Below are positions 1-10,700 of a DNA stretch of 64,000 nt, piece after piece (positions within the stretch are counted from its first letter, which is position 1; each line of letters opens with the position of its first letter). The notes beneath the pieces were generated by a model, which made no database searches, had not been told where the DNA came from, and worked only from the letters and a program-made list of their open reading frames with translations. A program made the translations under genes and the position numbers. This DNA is from Ureibacillus aquaedulcis (GTDB lineage Bacteria; Bacillota; Bacilli; Bacillales_A; Planococcaceae): contig NZ_JAUHTQ010000008.1 of NCBI RefSeq assembly GCF_030418165.1, positions 118,151-182,150 of the forward strand, in the 5' to 3' direction.

Positions 1-269
1 ATTTTAAAGAGGTTGACTTTGAGCGATTCCGTGCCCTGAAACTAGCCTACGACGCAGGGCAAGCAGGCGGAACATTATTAACGGCCATGAATGCAGCAAA
101 TGAAGCGGCAGTCGGGCTATTCCTGCAAGAAAAAATAACTTTCCTGCAAATCGAAGAAGTAATCGAACAAATTATGAACGATCATCAAAATATTCTAGCT
201 CCAGACTTAGAAACTATATTACATGTAGATACCGAAACAAGAAAATTAGTAGAGAGCATGGTAAAATAG
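1..269 (+). CDS. dxr: 1-deoxy-D-xylulose 5-phosphate reductoisomerase, C-terminal part
   Basis: The reading frame is open from base 3 to the TAA at 267-269, so the N-terminal three quarters lie outside the window. Visible residues include an LKLAYDAGQAGG stretch and MNAANEAAVGLFL, which match the C-terminal helical domain of Dxr. The enzyme makes 2-C-methyl-D-erythritol 4-phosphate in the cytosolic non-mevalonate isoprenoid pathway. It sits 49 bp upstream of the site-2 protease gene, the same order as dxr-rasP-proS-polC in B. subtilis, which supports the call although only about 89 residues are visible. Confidence 0.93.
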   Translation, partial: FKEVDFERFRALKLAYDAGQAGGTLLTAMNAANEAAVGLFLQEKITFLQIEEVIEQIMNDHQNILAPDLETILHVDTETRKLVESMVK

Positions 270-318
270 AGAGAGCAAGCATAGAATAAGTAAACATGTT
301 CTTTGAAGGTGGGATGAT

Positions 319-1578
319 ATGCAAACTGTTATAGCATTTATCGTTGTTTTCGGCTCCCTAGTATTCTTCCATGAACTTGGACATTTTATTTTTGCAAAAC
401 GAGCGGGTATTCTAGTACGTGAATTTGCAATTGGAATGGGTCCGAAAATTTTTGGAATGATGAAAGGTGAAACGTTATATACACTCCGATTATTGCCTAT
501 TGGCGGCTATGTTCGAATGGCAGGAGAAGATACTGATTCAGTGGAACTTCAGCCCGGATTTCGAGTAGGGTTAATTCTGAATCGGGATAACGTAGCTGAA
601 AAAATTTATTTAAACCAGAATGTACAAAACCCGAATGTTCTTTTTTTGGAAGTGGAACGGGCAGACCTTGAAAAAGGGCTATGGATTGAAGGCTACGACG
701 AAGATGATCAGTTTACAAGAATAAATGTATCCAGAACAGCAACTCTTGTCGAGAATGGTACTGAAACAATGATCGCGCCATACGATCGCCAGTTTAATTC
801 CAAAACTGTCGGGCAGCGGACAATGGCTATTTTTGCTGGGCCGCTTTTTAATTTCATCTTAGCATTTTTCCTTTTTGCGATACTTGGCATTATGCAAGGA
901 GTACCTACCTACGAACCAATTATTTATGGTGTCGACGAGAAAGGTCCAGCAGCAGCTGCCGGTTTGCAAGCAGGAGACTATGTGAAGGAAATTGATGGAC
1001 AACCTGTTGAAAGATGGCAAGATCTGTCCAGTACTGTTCAAGATAAACCTGGTGAGCCAATATCGATTATAGTAGAACGAGATGGTCAGAACATTGAACT
1101 TAAAATGACCCCGGATACCTTAGAGGAAAGTGGTAAGGAATACGGGCAAATCGGTGTTTATTATCAAAGTCCGGTTGAGAAAAACCCTTTAAAAGCCCTT
1201 GTCTTTGGTGTCACACAAACCTATGATTATACAGTTCTAATACTAGGTCTTCTAGGGGACTTAATAACTGGCCAGTTTACAATCGATGCACTTTCTGGAC
1301 CTGTTGGCATTTATAAGGTAACGGAAACCGTTGCAAAAGATGGTGTCTATAATCTAATGAACTGGGCAGCAGTCCTAAGTATTAACCTTGGGATCATGAA
1401 CCTGCTACCTCTTCCTGCACTTGACGGAGGAAGATTATTGTTCTTCGGAATTGAAGCATTGCGCGGCAAACCTGTTGACCGTCAAAAAGAAGGAATGGTT
1501 CATTTTGTAGGAATCGTCTTACTCATGATCCTGATGGTAGTCGTTACGTGGAATGATATACAGAGATTCTTCTTCTAA
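319..1578 (+). CDS. rseP: RIP metalloprotease RseP/RasP (site-2 protease)
   Basis: This 419-residue protein is close to the 422 residues of B. subtilis RasP. The zinc motif HELGH is at residues 18-22 in the first membrane segment. A second hydrophobic block follows near residue 170, a PDZ-like region covers about 195-270, and the LDGG motif that supplies the third zinc ligand is at about 368-371 before the last membrane segment. The family cuts transmembrane anti-sigma factors such as RsiW and clears remnant signal peptides. The start is ATG after a GAAGGTGGG ribosome-binding site. A hairpin terminator lies about 280 bp downstream, beyond an intergenic repeat. Confidence 0.95.
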   Translation: MQTVIAFIVVFGSLVFFHELGHFIFAKRAGILVREFAIGMGPKIFGMMKGETLYTLRLLPIGGYVRMAGEDTDSVELQPGFRVGLILNRDNVAEKIYLNQNVQNPNVLFLEVERADLEKGLWIEGYDEDDQFTRINVSRTATLVENGTETMIAPYDRQFNSKTVGQRTMAIFAGPLFNFILAFFLFAILGIMQGVPTYEPIIYGVDEKGPAAAAGLQAGDYVKEIDGQPVERWQDLSSTVQDKPGEPISIIVERDGQNIELKMTPDTLEESGKEYGQIGVYYQSPVEKNPLKALVFGVTQTYDYTVLILGLLGDLITGQFTIDALSGPVGIYKVTETVAKDGVYNLMNWAAVLSINLGIMNLLPLPALDGGRLLFFGIEALRGKPVDRQKEGMVHFVGIVLLMILMVVVTWNDIQRFFF

Positions 1579-1581
1579 GAA

Positions 1582-1792
1582 AAGTGGAGAACGATCGCCC
1601 AGCTCCGACAACAACTTGGAGGATTCGACAAAAGGACGCTCTTTGTCCTTACGGGCGAAGCAAGTTGCGCGAGGAGCTATCGTTCGCAACTAGACACTAA
1701 TGAAGTCAGCCAAAGAACGCCACATCGTGTGGCAAAGGCTGACTGACCAACGTCCTGTGGGCCTAAGTGGAGAACGATCGCCCAGCTCCGAC
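1582..1792 (+). repeat. Intergenic element bounded by 28-bp direct repeats
   Basis: An identical 28-bp sequence occurs at 1582-1609 and 1765-1792. Between the copies are a stem with arms GTCAGCC/GGCTGAC (1705-1743) that contains an inner CCACA/TGTGG pair, and a GACAAA/TTTGTC pair near 1628-1650. The second copy is followed by only a short partial continuation, as if a unit were duplicated or truncated. No open frame is credible. It looks like a dispersed, structured Bacillales intergenic repeat lying between the rseP stop and its terminator, so it would be transcribed with rseP. Confidence 0.6.
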
Positions 1793-1857
1793 GAGGAGAA
1801 CAATCGCTCTTCAGAAGAAACAGAAGCATTCGACACAATTAAAATCAACAAATTATC

Positions 1858-1910
1858 TAACCTTATTCATTTGTGGTAAAATCCATAATGAATAAGGTTA
1901 TACTTTTTTT
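1858..1910 (+). terminator. Rho-independent terminator after rseP
   Basis: A perfect 13-bp stem (TAACCTTATTCAT at 1858-1870 with its complement at 1888-1900) and a 17-nt loop are followed by TACTTTTTTT. It separates the rseP transcript from proS. Confidence 0.8.
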
Positions 1911-1937
1911 GATAAGCTTTTAGTACATATTTAAAAT
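1909..1937 (+). promoter_or_regulatory. Probable sigma-A promoter of proS
   Basis: TTGATA (1909-1914), a 17-bp spacer and TAAAAT (1932-1937) directly follow the rseP terminator. The untranslated leader of roughly 110 nt holds a small hairpin at 1984-2009 (CGAAG-TTA-CTTCG with ACATA/TATGT below). No T-box signature is visible, so the hairpin's role is unknown. Confidence 0.5.
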
Positions 1938-2051
1938 TATGGATATTCCAGGATTCTTTCCGACTTGTGAATATTTAAAAGGTACATACGAAGTTACTTC
2001 GGTGTATGTTATGCTAAATATGTGATTTATGAAGAGAAAAGGTGGAGCGCT

Positions 2052-3758
2052 ATGAAACAAAGTTCTACGTTAATTCCTACGCTGGGTGATGTACCCTCGG
2101 ATAGTGAAGTGAAATCTCATCTAATGCTTCTTCGCGCTGGATTCATACGTGAGAGTACTAGTGGTGTCTTTTCCTATTTACCATTGGCTAAACGTGTTTT
2201 AAATAAAATAGAGAAAATGATTCATGAGGAAATGGAAGCCTTTGGGGCAGTAGAAATTAGTTTACCCACTTTGCAAGCCCAAGAAGCAATCGAGAAATCC
2301 AGAGATCTTGAGGTCCAGCAAGAAGAGTTATTCCAAATCAAGAATCGCAGCAAACAAAAGTTGATCCTTGCACCAACACATGAGGAAGCAATGAAAAGAT
2401 TGATTCGCGAGGAAGTAGAATCCTTCAACACATTGCCGATTACTTTATATCAAATTCAAACTAACTACCGCAATGAAACGCAATCAAACTATGGATTATT
2501 GAGAAGCAAGGAATTTTTGATGAAGGATGCTTACTCATTCCATGATAGTAAAGAAAACCAGGATTCAGCTTTTCAAGATATGGTACAAGTTTATTCAACT
2601 ATTTTAAGTAAACTCGGCTTGCACTACGAGATTATCGAAACAAATCCGGGACTGGGTGTTGGTGCTAAAGCAATCGAGTTTATCGTAGCTTCGGAACTGG
2701 GAGAAGCAACTGTTGTCTATTCAGATGAATCCAGGTATATCGGAAACATAAAAGTTGCACCAGTAATCAAAGAATATATTCCCTCGGATCTACCCGTGAA
2801 GCCAATGGAAAAAGTGGCAACACCAAATGTGAACACGCTAAATGAAGTATGTACAATTTTCAATATAGAAGAAAAAGATTGTATCAAATCCGAACTATAC
2901 AAGGTTGATGATGAATATGTCGTTGTACTTGTACGAGGCGATCATGAGATCAACCCTTATAAATTAAAAAATGTGTTGCAGGCTACATCGGTTTACGTAG
3001 CTAAAGACAAAGAAGTTCAAGAATTATTAGGCGCCCATGTCGGGCTGATTGGTCCGGTTAAGCTGCCGATTGACGTAAAGGTTGTAGCAGACAATGCAAT
3101 CCAGTCGATCAGCAATGGAGTGGCTGGGGCCAATGAAGAGGGATATCATTATGTGAATGTATCTCCTGGACGAGATTTTGCCATTAGCAGCTATGAGGAT
3201 ATCCGCTACATCCAGGAAGGGGACCCTTCTCCTGATGGACAGGGCACCATTCTCTTTAAAAAAGCGATTGAAGTAGGGAAAATAAGCAAACTGGGTGAAA
3301 GTGTTGCTGATTATGCTAATGAAAACTTCAGTGATGACAATGAACATTCGGGCGAACTTCTAATGAACTGCTATCATCTGGGGATATCCAGACTATTGGC
3401 AGTACTGGCGGAAAATTATCAGGATGATAAAGGCTTTAATTGGCCAAAGCAATTTTCTCCATACGAACTTCATTTAATACCGGTTGATAAAGAGGATGAA
3501 GTACAATTTAACCTATCATCAGAGCTATATAACATCTTAACGTTCTACCAGTTTGAAGTATTGTTCGATGATCGGGATATTCATGCAGAAGTGAAATTTG
3601 TGGATGCCGATTTAATTGGTCTGCCCGTTCGCATAACGATAGGAAGACGGGCAAGTGAAGGCATCGTTGAAGTGAAAATCAGAAAAACAGGTGAAACTTT
3701 CGAGTGGGCAAAAGAAGAACTGATCGACCACTTAAATGAAATTTTCCGGTCAAATTAA
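2052..3758 (+). CDS. proS: Prolyl-tRNA synthetase, bacterial long form
   Basis: A class II aminoacyl-tRNA synthetase that charges tRNA-Pro. The chosen start, MKQSSTLIPTLGD, follows AAAGGTGGAG with good spacing and aligns with the known Bacillus N-terminus; an upstream in-frame ATG at 2022 lacks a ribosome-binding site. The 568-residue length fits the bacterial type that carries an editing insertion (about residues 225-405) within the catalytic domain and a C-terminal anticodon-binding domain. Class II motifs appear as TNYRNETQSNYGLLRSKEF near residue 140 and the LGISRLLAVLAE motif 3 near residue 440. Flanked by its own promoter and a strong terminator, it is probably monocistronic. Confidence 0.96.
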   Translation: MKQSSTLIPTLGDVPSDSEVKSHLMLLRAGFIRESTSGVFSYLPLAKRVLNKIEKMIHEEMEAFGAVEISLPTLQAQEAIEKSRDLEVQQEELFQIKNRSKQKLILAPTHEEAMKRLIREEVESFNTLPITLYQIQTNYRNETQSNYGLLRSKEFLMKDAYSFHDSKENQDSAFQDMVQVYSTILSKLGLHYEIIETNPGLGVGAKAIEFIVASELGEATVVYSDESRYIGNIKVAPVIKEYIPSDLPVKPMEKVATPNVNTLNEVCTIFNIEEKDCIKSELYKVDDEYVVVLVRGDHEINPYKLKNVLQATSVYVAKDKEVQELLGAHVGLIGPVKLPIDVKVVADNAIQSISNGVAGANEEGYHYVNVSPGRDFAISSYEDIRYIQEGDPSPDGQGTILFKKAIEVGKISKLGESVADYANENFSDDNEHSGELLMNCYHLGISRLLAVLAENYQDDKGFNWPKQFSPYELHLIPVDKEDEVQFNLSSELYNILTFYQFEVLFDDRDIHAEVKFVDADLIGLPVRITIGRRASEGIVEVKIRKTGETFEWAKEELIDHLNEIFRSN

Positions 3759-3778
3759 AAGGCAAAGTAAAAAACGAT

Positions 3779-3813
3779 CGATTTTCGCTTTCTAGCGAAA
3801 ATCGTTTCTTTCT
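3779..3813 (+). terminator. Rho-independent terminator after proS
   Basis: A perfect 11-bp stem CGATTTTCGCT / AGCGAAAATCG with a TTCT loop is followed by TTTCTTTCT. Confidence 0.85.
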
Positions 3814-3872
3814 GATATAGATACTACTTTAGAATTTTAAATATTAAAAATCCAAAACAGGTGGTGAGTTAA

Positions 3873-6800
3873 ATGGTAGACAGCCAAGAAGCGCGAGAAC
3901 GATTTTTAACACTTTTACAACAATTACAGCTAACCGAAGATGTCTACATGTCTTTTTTTGAAAAAGGTGAGCTCACTCGACTTACTGTTCATAAAAAAAA
4001 TCGCATCTGGTGTTTTGCCCTTCAGCTAGAAAATATTTTACCATTCCAGCTGTATCAATTATTTCGTACAAGAATGGCTGAGCAGTTTTCCCATATTGCG
4101 CAGGGCATAATAACAATTGAAGCAAGAAATCCGGTAGTAACCGAGCAGCTCATAATGGATTATTGGTTATCTGCTGTTGAGCAATTGGATGCATCTCCGC
4201 CAGTTAAAAATCGATTGTTGACTCAAATGCCGACATGGACAGGAAACAAGTTAATTGTTTCATGTATGGCTGAAATGGAACAGTTGACATTAAAATCCAA
4301 ATACGGAGTGAAAATTGTCGAGGCATATGAAAGCTTGGGATTCCCACAGTTTTCGGTAGACTTCCAACTAGTTGAAGCAACTGACGAGATGAAAGAAGCA
4401 CAGCAGCAATATATTGAAAAACGTCAATTGGAAGAGGCGGAGCTTGCACGTAAAGCGATGGAAGATTTCCAAAGCCGTGAAAAGGCAAAATCGGATAACC
4501 CTGAATCTGTTGCTAGCAGTGGTCCATTCCAGTTAGGAAACCACATAAAAGATACAGACATCATGGAAATTCGCCGTGTGGTAGAAGAAGAGCGCCGAGT
4601 TGTTCTTGAAGGGTTTGTATTTGCTGTAGAAATCAAGGAGCTGCGAAGCGGCCGTTCACTTTTGGAACTAAAAATGACCGACTATACCGATTCCATCCTG
4701 GTGAAAATGTTCTCTCGCGATAAAGAAGATGCAGAACGTATGGCACAACTGAAAAAAGGTATGTGGGTAAAAGTGCGCGGTGCAGTTCAAAATGACACCT
4801 TCGTTCGTGATTTGGTCGTTATGGCCCAAGATATTAACGAGGTGTTCAAGGAATCCCGCAAGGATACAGCACCGGAAGGGCAAAAACGAGTAGAGCTTCA
4901 TTTACATACACCAATGAGTCAAATGGACGCGGTGACTCCGATTGATCAGTTGGTTGGACAAGCTGCAAAATGGGGGCACTCTGCCATTGCCATCACGGAC
5001 CATGCTGTAGCACAAGGTTTCCCTGATGCATATGCGGCAGGAAAAAAACATGGCGTCAAAATTATCTATGGCATCGAAGCCAACTTGGTTGACGATGGCT
5101 CTCCGATTGCCTATGCCGAACAACATATTGGGCTTGATGATGCAACGTTTGTAGTGTTTGACGTCGAAACAACAGGTCTTTCCACTGCCTACGATACGAT
5201 TATAGAGCTTGCTGCGGTGAAAATTAAGGAAGGTAAAGTAATCGAGAAATTCGAACGCTTTGCAAATCCCCATAAACCCTTGACAGCAAAGATTATTGAG
5301 CTAACGCATATTACCGATGATATGCTGCAAGATGCGCCAGAGGTAGCTCAAGTCGTAACGGAGTTTAAAGATTTTATTGGAGATTCGATCGTTGTTGCCC
5401 ATAACGCATCATTCGATATGGGCTTCCTATATACTGCCTATGAAAAAGCGGGTATACAAGGTGTTATTCACCCAGTAATTGATACGCTTGAGCTGTCCAG
5501 ATTCCTAAATCCTACGTTAAAAAGCCACCGTTTAAATACATTGTGTAAACGATACGGCATTGAACTAACACAACATCACCGTGCCATCTATGATACGGAA
5601 GCAACGGGTGAATTAATGCTTCATTTGTTAAAAGATGCAAAAGAGCAGCATGGCATCAACTATCACGATGAATTCAACGATCAAATCAATCGGGATGAAA
5701 GCTATAAGCAGTCCCGACCATACCATTGTACAATCTTGGCAGTCGATAATGATGGGTTGAAAAACCTGTTTAAGTTAATTTCAATTGCCCATACAAAAAC
5801 GTACTATCGTGTTCCGCGTATACGCAGATCGGATTTAACCAAGCATCGACAAGGGCTTATAGTCGGGTCTGGATGCAATAATGGCGAGTTATTTGAAACG
5901 ATGATGAATAAATCGAGTGACCAGGCCGAAAAGGTTGCCAAATTCTATGATTATATCGAAGTGCAGCCAAAGCCTGTCTATGCACCTTTAATAGAAGGCG
6001 GCGTCATTCATGATGAATGGAATTTGGAGGATATCATTCGCAAGCTGGTAAAGCTTGGCAAGCGTATGGACAAGCCTGTTGTCGCAACAGGGAATGTTCA
6101 TTATTTAAATGAAAACGACGCTGTATTCCGTCAAATTTTGGTCGGTTCACAGGGAGGAGCAAATCCTTTAAATCGCTACAAGTTGCCAGCCGTTCATTTC
6201 CGTACTACAAATGAAATGTTGGCAGAATTTGATTTCTTGGGGCCGGATCTTGCAAAAGAGATTGTAGTGACCAACTCACAAAAAATTGCCGATATGATTG
6301 GCGATGTAAAACCGATCAAGGATGACCTTTATACTCCAAAAATTGAAGGTTCGGATGAGGAAGTAACGAACCTAACCTATGAAATGGCCCATCAAATATA
6401 TGGAGAAGTGCTTCCTGAAATCGTGAAGGCCCGTATTGAAAAAGAACTAACATCGATTTTAGGAAACGGATTCGGCGTAATTTACTTAATTTCCGCAAAG
6501 CTCGTGAAAAAGTCCCTTGCAGATGGATACCTGGTAGGTTCCCGTGGATCGGTAGGGTCTTCGCTTGTTGCGACCTTCATGGAAATTACAGAAGTAAATC
6601 CGTTACCACCGCATTACATCTGCCCTAGCTGCAAAAATGTAGAGTTCTTTGATGATGGTTCCGTCGGGAGCGGGTTCGACTTGCCAAACAAGGAATGCCC
6701 AAAATGTGGCACGCAATACAAAAAAGATGGCCAGGATATTCCGTTTGAAACCTTCCTTGGATTTAAAGGAGACAAGGTTCCCGATATCGACTTGAACTTC

Positions 6801-8201
6801 TCGGGTGAATATCAGCCACAAGCCCATAACTATACAAAAGTCCTGTTCGGTGAGGACTATGTATATCGTGCCGGAACGATTGGTACAGTAGCCGAAAAAA
6901 CAGCTTATGGATATGTAAAAGGTTATTCATCCGATAATAATCTTTCATTCCGCGGGGCGGAAGTGGATCGCCTTGTACAAGGCTGTACCGGGGTTAAACG
7001 TACGACTGGGCAACACCCTGGTGGGATCATTGTAGTGCCGGATTATATGGATATTTATGATTTTACGCCGGTTCAATTCCCGGCAGATGCACAGGATTCG
7101 GAATGGAAAACAACCCATTTCGACTTCCATTCCATCCATGATAACGTACTGAAGCTCGATATACTTGGGCACGATGATCCGACTGTGATCAGGATGCTGC
7201 AGGATCTATCCGGAATCGATCCGAAAACAATCCCGACAGATGACCCGGAAGTAATGAAAATCTTCTCCACACCGGAATCCCTTGGTGTAACGGTAGAACA
7301 AATCGGCACGAAAACGGGTACTTTGGGGATTCCTGAGTTTGGTACGCGATTTGTTCGTCAAATGTTGGAAGATACGAAGCCATCAACGTTTAGCGAACTT
7401 GTGCAGATTTCTGGTTTATCCCATGGGACAGACGTTTGGTTGGGAAATGCCCAAGAATTAATTCATAACGGGACGTGTGTACTTTCCGAAGTAATCGGTT
7501 GCCGTGATGACATAATGGTTTATTTAATCTATCAAGGATTGGAACCAAGCTTTGCCTTCAAAATCATGGAGTCGGTTCGTAAAGGGAAAGGCTTGACGGA
7601 AGAAATGGAAGCGGAGATGCGAGCACAAAGTGTACCTGAATGGTATATCGATTCCTGCAAGAAGATAAAGTACATGTTCCCGAAAGCCCATGCCGCTGCC
7701 TATGTTTTGATGGCAGTGCGTATAGCATGGTTTAAAGTACATCATCCTATTTTATATTACGCAGCGTATTTTACTGTCCGTGCAAGCGACTTTGACCTGA
7801 TCGCCATGACACAGGGCTCGGCAATCATTCGCTCACGCATTGATGATATCAACGCAAAAGGTTTAGATGCTTCGAAAAAGGAAAAAGATTTAATGACGGT
7901 ATTGGAGCTTGCATTGGAAATGTGCGAACGCGGCATGAGCTTCCAGAAGGTAGACTTATATCGTTCCCAGGCAAGTGAGTTTGTCATTGAGGGCAATACA
8001 TTGATTCCTCCATTTGATGCGATTCCTGGTCTTGGTACAAACGTTGCCAAAGCAATCGTTGCGGCAAGGCAGGACGGTGAATTTTTATCGAAAGAGGACC
8101 TGCAGCAACGCGGGAGAGTTTCCAAATCCCTTATCGAGTATATGGATACGTTAGGCTGTCTTGAAGGTCTGCCTGACGCAAACCAGCTGTCATTGTTCTA
8201 A
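3873..8201 (+). CDS. polC: DNA polymerase III alpha subunit, Gram-positive PolC
   Basis: This 1442-residue protein is the essential replicative polymerase with built-in proofreading. Domains in order are an N-terminal domain, an OB fold (about 225-335), a PHP region starting at [14 protein letters not shown] (about 340), a DEDDh 3'-5' exonuclease starting at [12 protein letters not shown] (about 425-590), a four-cysteine zinc region CPSCK...CPKCG (about 917-950), and the catalytic palm with [12 protein letters not shown] near 970. Length matches B. subtilis PolC (1437). The start ATG follows AGGTGGTGA. The separate exonuclease insertion and the zinc site distinguish PolC from DnaE. Confidence 0.98.
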   Translation: MVDSQEARERFLTLLQQLQLTEDVYMSFFEKGELTRLTVHKKNRIWCFALQLENILPFQLYQLFRTRMAEQFSHIAQGIITIEARNPVVTEQLIMDYWLSAVEQLDASPPVKNRLLTQMPTWTGNKLIVSCMAEMEQLTLKSKYGVKIVEAYESLGFPQFSVDFQLVEATDEMKEAQQQYIEKRQLEEAELARKAMEDFQSREKAKSDNPESVASSGPFQLGNHIKDTDIMEIRRVVEEERRVVLEGFVFAVEIKELRSGRSLLELKMTDYTDSILVKMFSRDKEDAERMAQLKKGMWVKVRGAVQNDTFVRDLVVMAQDINEVFKESRKDTAPEGQKRVELHLHTPMSQMDAVTPIDQLVGQAAKWGHSAIAITDHAVAQGFPDAYAAGKKHGVKIIYGIEANLVDDGSPIAYAEQHIGLDDATFVVFDVETTGLSTAYDTIIELAAVKIKEGKVIEKFERFANPHKPLTAKIIELTHITDDMLQDAPEVAQVVTEFKDFIGDSIVVAHNASFDMGFLYTAYEKAGIQGVIHPVIDTLELSRFLNPTLKSHRLNTLCKRYGIELTQHHRAIYDTEATGELMLHLLKDAKEQHGINYHDEFNDQINRDESYKQSRPYHCTILAVDNDGLKNLFKLISIAHTKTYYRVPRIRRSDLTKHRQGLIVGSGCNNGELFETMMNKSSDQAEKVAKFYDYIEVQPKPVYAPLIEGGVIHDEWNLEDIIRKLVKLGKRMDKPVVATGNVHYLNENDAVFRQILVGSQGGANPLNRYKLPAVHFRTTNEMLAEFDFLGPDLAKEIVVTNSQKIADMIGDVKPIKDDLYTPKIEGSDEEVTNLTYEMAHQIYGEVLPEIVKARIEKELTSILGNGFGVIYLISAKLVKKSLADGYLVGSRGSVGSSLVATFMEITEVNPLPPHYICPSCKNVEFFDDGSVGSGFDLPNKECPKCGTQYKKDGQDIPFETFLGFKGDKVPDIDLNFSGEYQPQAHNYTKVLFGEDYVYRAGTIGTVAEKTAYGYVKGYSSDNNLSFRGAEVDRLVQGCTGVKRTTGQHPGGIIVVPDYMDIYDFTPVQFPADAQDSEWKTTHFDFHSIHDNVLKLDILGHDDPTVIRMLQDLSGIDPKTIPTDDPEVMKIFSTPESLGVTVEQIGTKTGTLGIPEFGTRFVRQMLEDTKPSTFSELVQISGLSHGTDVWLGNAQELIHNGTCVLSEVIGCRDDIMVYLIYQGLEPSFAFKIMESVRKGKGLTEEMEAEMRAQSVPEWYIDSCKKIKYMFPKAHAAAYVLMAVRIAWFKVHHPILYYAAYFTVRASDFDLIAMTQGSAIIRSRIDDINAKGLDASKKEKDLMTVLELALEMCERGMSFQKVDLYRSQASEFVIEGNTLIPPFDAIPGLGTNVAKAIVAARQDGEFLSKEDLQQRGRVSKSLIEYMDTLGCLEGLPDANQLSLF

Positions 8202-8249
8202 AACCAACACTTTGCGAAGCTGCCAATTAGGTAACAGATTTGCGTAAAT

Positions 8250-8278
8250 TTGCATTCTGTTAAATATTGTGCTATTGT
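8250..8278 (+). promoter_or_regulatory. Candidate promoter just upstream of a terminator
   Basis: TTGCAT (8250-8255), 17 bp and TATTGT (8273-8278) lie between the polC stop and the terminator at 8310-8338. A transcript starting here would end after only about 60 nt, so this may be a chance match, a decayed promoter or a very short RNA. Confidence 0.3.
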
Positions 8279-8309
8279 TATGGTAATAATTTGTTGATAG
8301 TTTTGCAGC

Positions 8310-8338
8310 AAAAGAGTGGGGCTTTTCCCGCTCTTTTC
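8310..8338 (+). terminator. Rho-independent terminator after polC
   Basis: AAAGAGTGGG pairs with CCCGCTCTTT (one G-U pair) around a GCTTTT loop and continues into a T-rich tail. Confidence 0.75.
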
Positions 8339-8340
8339 TG

Positions 8341-8560
8341 TTGTTACGCTTATTCAAATTTTTCTTACAGCAACATTCGGTCCCTCTTGAATTTCACCTT
8401 TCTTCGGTGGAATTTCTGTTTTTATACTGATTAAGTTTTGGATCCTTCACAACAATTAGTAGAAAAGAGGCATAAAATCTCGCATTTAAGTGAAATTTTA
8501 ATTTATATAAACCGATAATTTGTGGAAAAAGGCAAGAGACAATTACGTTGGGAGGATACT
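8341..8560 (+). other. AT-rich leader region upstream of rimP
   Basis: There is no open frame and no clear riboswitch or T-box between the polC terminator and rimP. It must contain or follow the promoter for the rimP-nusA-infB operon. A TATACT hexamer near 8425 is the best -10 candidate, but no good -35 accompanies it. Confidence 0.4.
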
Positions 8561-9037
8561 ATGAGCAAAGTAACGTCAGTAATTGAAGAACTTGTTACGC
8601 CAATTGTAGAAGAGTTGAACCTTGAACTTGTCGAAATTGAGTTTTTAAAAGAAGGACGCAACTGGTTCCTTCGTGTATATATCGATACACCAGAAGGCGG
8701 CATTGATATTGAACAATGTGCGCTCGTAAGTGAGCGGCTAAGTGAAGTCCTGGATGAAAAAGACCCAATCGAGCAAAACTACTATTTGGAAGTTTCTTCA
8801 CCAGGTGCGGAACGACCATTGAGAAAAGAATCAGATTTCGAAAAATCAGTAGGCAAATTTATCTATGTGAAAACATACGAGCCAATAAAAGATATGAAAG
8901 AATTCCAAGGCTATCTAAGATCATATACTGATGAAGGTCTAGAACTTGAAGTTCGAATTAAAACACGTAAACTAACTGTTTTTATTGAAAAAGAAAAAAT
9001 CGCAAAAGCACGACTTGCTATCGATTTTTCATCATAA
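8561..9037 (+). CDS. rimP: Ribosome maturation factor RimP
   Basis: This 158-residue protein is nearly the length of B. subtilis YlxS (156). It assists maturation of the 30S subunit. The typical opening, a VTSVIEELVTPIVEELNLELVEIEF-type segment, and the conserved LEVSSPGAERPLRK motif near residue 75 identify the family. The ATG follows GGGAGGAT; an earlier GTG at 8522 in the same frame has no ribosome-binding site. It is first in the nusA operon, 22 bp before nusA. Confidence 0.95.
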   Translation: MSKVTSVIEELVTPIVEELNLELVEIEFLKEGRNWFLRVYIDTPEGGIDIEQCALVSERLSEVLDEKDPIEQNYYLEVSSPGAERPLRKESDFEKSVGKFIYVKTYEPIKDMKEFQGYLRSYTDEGLELEVRIKTRKLTVFIEKEKIAKARLAIDFSS

Positions 9038-9059
9038 CTGAATATTAGGAGTGAACAAA

Positions 9060-10211
9060 ATGAGTAGTGATTTATTAGATGCTTTAACTGCTCTGGAGCA
9101 ACAAAAAGGAATTTCGAGAGAAGTAATAGTTGAAGCAATTGAAGCGGCATTAGTAACTGCATATAAAAGAAACTTTAATCAGGCACAGAATGTACGTGTA
9201 GATTTAAATCTGGAAAATGGATCAATGTTGGTCTATTCACGCAAAGATGTAGTAGAGGAAGTAGAAGATGACCGTCTTCAAATTGCTCTTGAAGATGCAA
9301 AGGAAATTAACCCGGCATATGAAATCGGTGATGTTCTCGAACAAGAGGTAACACCTCGCAACTTCGGACGCATCGCGGCTCAAACAGCAAAACAAGTTGT
9401 AACACAAAGAGTTCGCGAAGCAGAGCGCGGTATTATTTACGAAGAATACGTAGATCGCACAGATGACATTGTGAACGGAACAATTGAACGTCAAGATGCC
9501 CGCAATATTTATGTAAGCTTAGGTAAGGTGGAAGCTGCATTACCTGTAAACGAACAAATCCAGGGTGAAGCATATAGACCGCAAAGCCGCATTCGCGTTT
9601 ATATTACGAAAGTAGAGCGTACAACACGCGGACCTCAAGTCATCGTTTCTCGTACACACCCGGGATTACTTCGCAGACTATTCGAAATGGAAGTTCCAGA
9701 GATTTTTGAAGGTATCGTTGAAATTAAATCGATCGCTCGTGAAGCCGGAGACCGCTCGAAGATTTCCGTACATGCCCACAATCCGGAAATCGATGCAGTA
9801 GGTGCTTGTGTAGGTGCCAAAGGTGCACGTGTACAAAACATTGTGAACGAGTTAAATGGAGAAAAAATCGACATAGTTGAATGGTCTGAAGATCCAATTG
9901 TATTTGTTGCAAATGCTTTAAGTCCCTCAAAAGTTCTTGATGTAATCGTTAACGAAGAAGAAAAGTCGACAACTGTAGTGGTACCTGATTATCAATTATC
10001 ATTGGCGATCGGTAAACGCGGACAAAATGCGCGCCTTGCAGCAAAACTAACAGGCTGGAAAATCGATATTAAGAGTGAAACAGATGCGCGTGAAGCGGGA
10101 ATTTATCCAAACGAATCAAGTCGTTTTGTTCCGGCTGATGACGCTGACAATGATAGTGATTTCTATGATGAAGATGTAGCTTACGATCTTTATCAAGATG
10201 ACGAAGAATAA
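9060..10211 (+). CDS. nusA: Transcription termination/antitermination factor NusA
   Basis: This 383-residue RNA polymerase-binding protein promotes pausing and intrinsic termination. An N-terminal polymerase-binding domain is followed by an S1 domain (about 130-200, [20 protein letters not shown]) and two KH domains (about 230-345, with [11 protein letters not shown] and [13 protein letters not shown] loops). A short acidic tail ends in DLYQDDEE. The ATG at 9060 follows TAGGAG and begins MSSDLLDAL as in B. subtilis; the GTG at 9051 overlaps the ribosome-binding site itself and is rejected. Confidence 0.97.
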   Translation: MSSDLLDALTALEQQKGISREVIVEAIEAALVTAYKRNFNQAQNVRVDLNLENGSMLVYSRKDVVEEVEDDRLQIALEDAKEINPAYEIGDVLEQEVTPRNFGRIAAQTAKQVVTQRVREAERGIIYEEYVDRTDDIVNGTIERQDARNIYVSLGKVEAALPVNEQIQGEAYRPQSRIRVYITKVERTTRGPQVIVSRTHPGLLRRLFEMEVPEIFEGIVEIKSIAREAGDRSKISVHAHNPEIDAVGACVGAKGARVQNIVNELNGEKIDIVEWSEDPIVFVANALSPSKVLDVIVNEEEKSTTVVVPDYQLSLAIGKRGQNARLAAKLTGWKIDIKSETDAREAGIYPNESSRFVPADDADNDSDFYDEDVAYDLYQDDEE

Positions 10212-10280
10212 GCAATAGTTGCATGAGCAGGGCACTCGCTAAAAGTATCAGTAATTATAAAGTTTTTGATATTGATCAAT

Positions 10281-10401
10281 GTCTAGCTCCAGCGCCCAGC
10301 CCCTCGAGGTCGCTTCAGTTCCTCGGTCGAAAGCGGAAAAGATGCTTTCGATTCGGACCTTCCAGCGCTTGTCGGGGCTAAACAGGGCACTTGCGCTTTT
10401 C
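10281..10401 (+). repeat. Dispersed Bacillales intergenic repeat within the nusA operon
   Basis: This GC-rich block begins GTCTAGCTCCAGCGCCCAGC and ends with GCGCTTGTCGGGGCT and GGGCACTTGCGCTTTT. I recognise this sequence type as a common intergenic repeat of Bacillus and relatives. Its ends are complementary (AGCCCC near 10298 with GGGGCT near 10374), so it can fold. It is co-transcribed between nusA and rnpM, and its composition is clearly higher in GC than its surroundings. Confidence 0.65.
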
Positions 10402-10421
10402 TAAAAGGAAGGTGAATTCTT

Positions 10422-10700
10422 ATGGCAACACAAAGAAAGGTTCCTTTACGCAAATGTGTCGTAACAGGCGAAAACTTGCCTAAAAAATCAATGATCCGTG
10501 TCGTTCGTTCCAAAGAAGGCGAAGTATCGGTGGATGTGACGGGAAAGAAATCTGGACGTGGAGCTTATATTTCCAAATCGGAAGAGGCTGTTGAAACTGC
10601 CCGGAAGAAAAATATATTGGAGCGCCATCTGGAAGCCAAAATCCCCGAAGAGGTTTATGAAGAATTGATTAAGCTGATTCGCAGGGAGTCCATTTTATGA
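10422..10700 (+). CDS. rnpM: YlxR family RNase P modulator RnpM
   Basis: A 92-residue DUF448/YlxR protein. The family signature is visible as PLRKCVVTGE near residue 8 and GRGAYISKS near residue 46. In B. subtilis this protein binds the RNase P RNA and modulates its activity. It has a strong AAGGAAGGTG ribosome-binding site and overlaps ylxQ by four bases (ATGA), indicating coupled translation inside the nusA-infB operon. Confidence 0.92.
   Translation: MATQRKVPLRKCVVTGENLPKKSMIRVVRSKEGEVSVDVTGKKSGRGAYISKSEEAVETARKKNILERHLEAKIPEEVYEELIKLIRRESIL

Noticed and set aside
1938..2051. T-box riboswitch before proS
   Set aside because: Only a small hairpin is present. No T-box consensus sequence or terminator/antiterminator pair could be seen.
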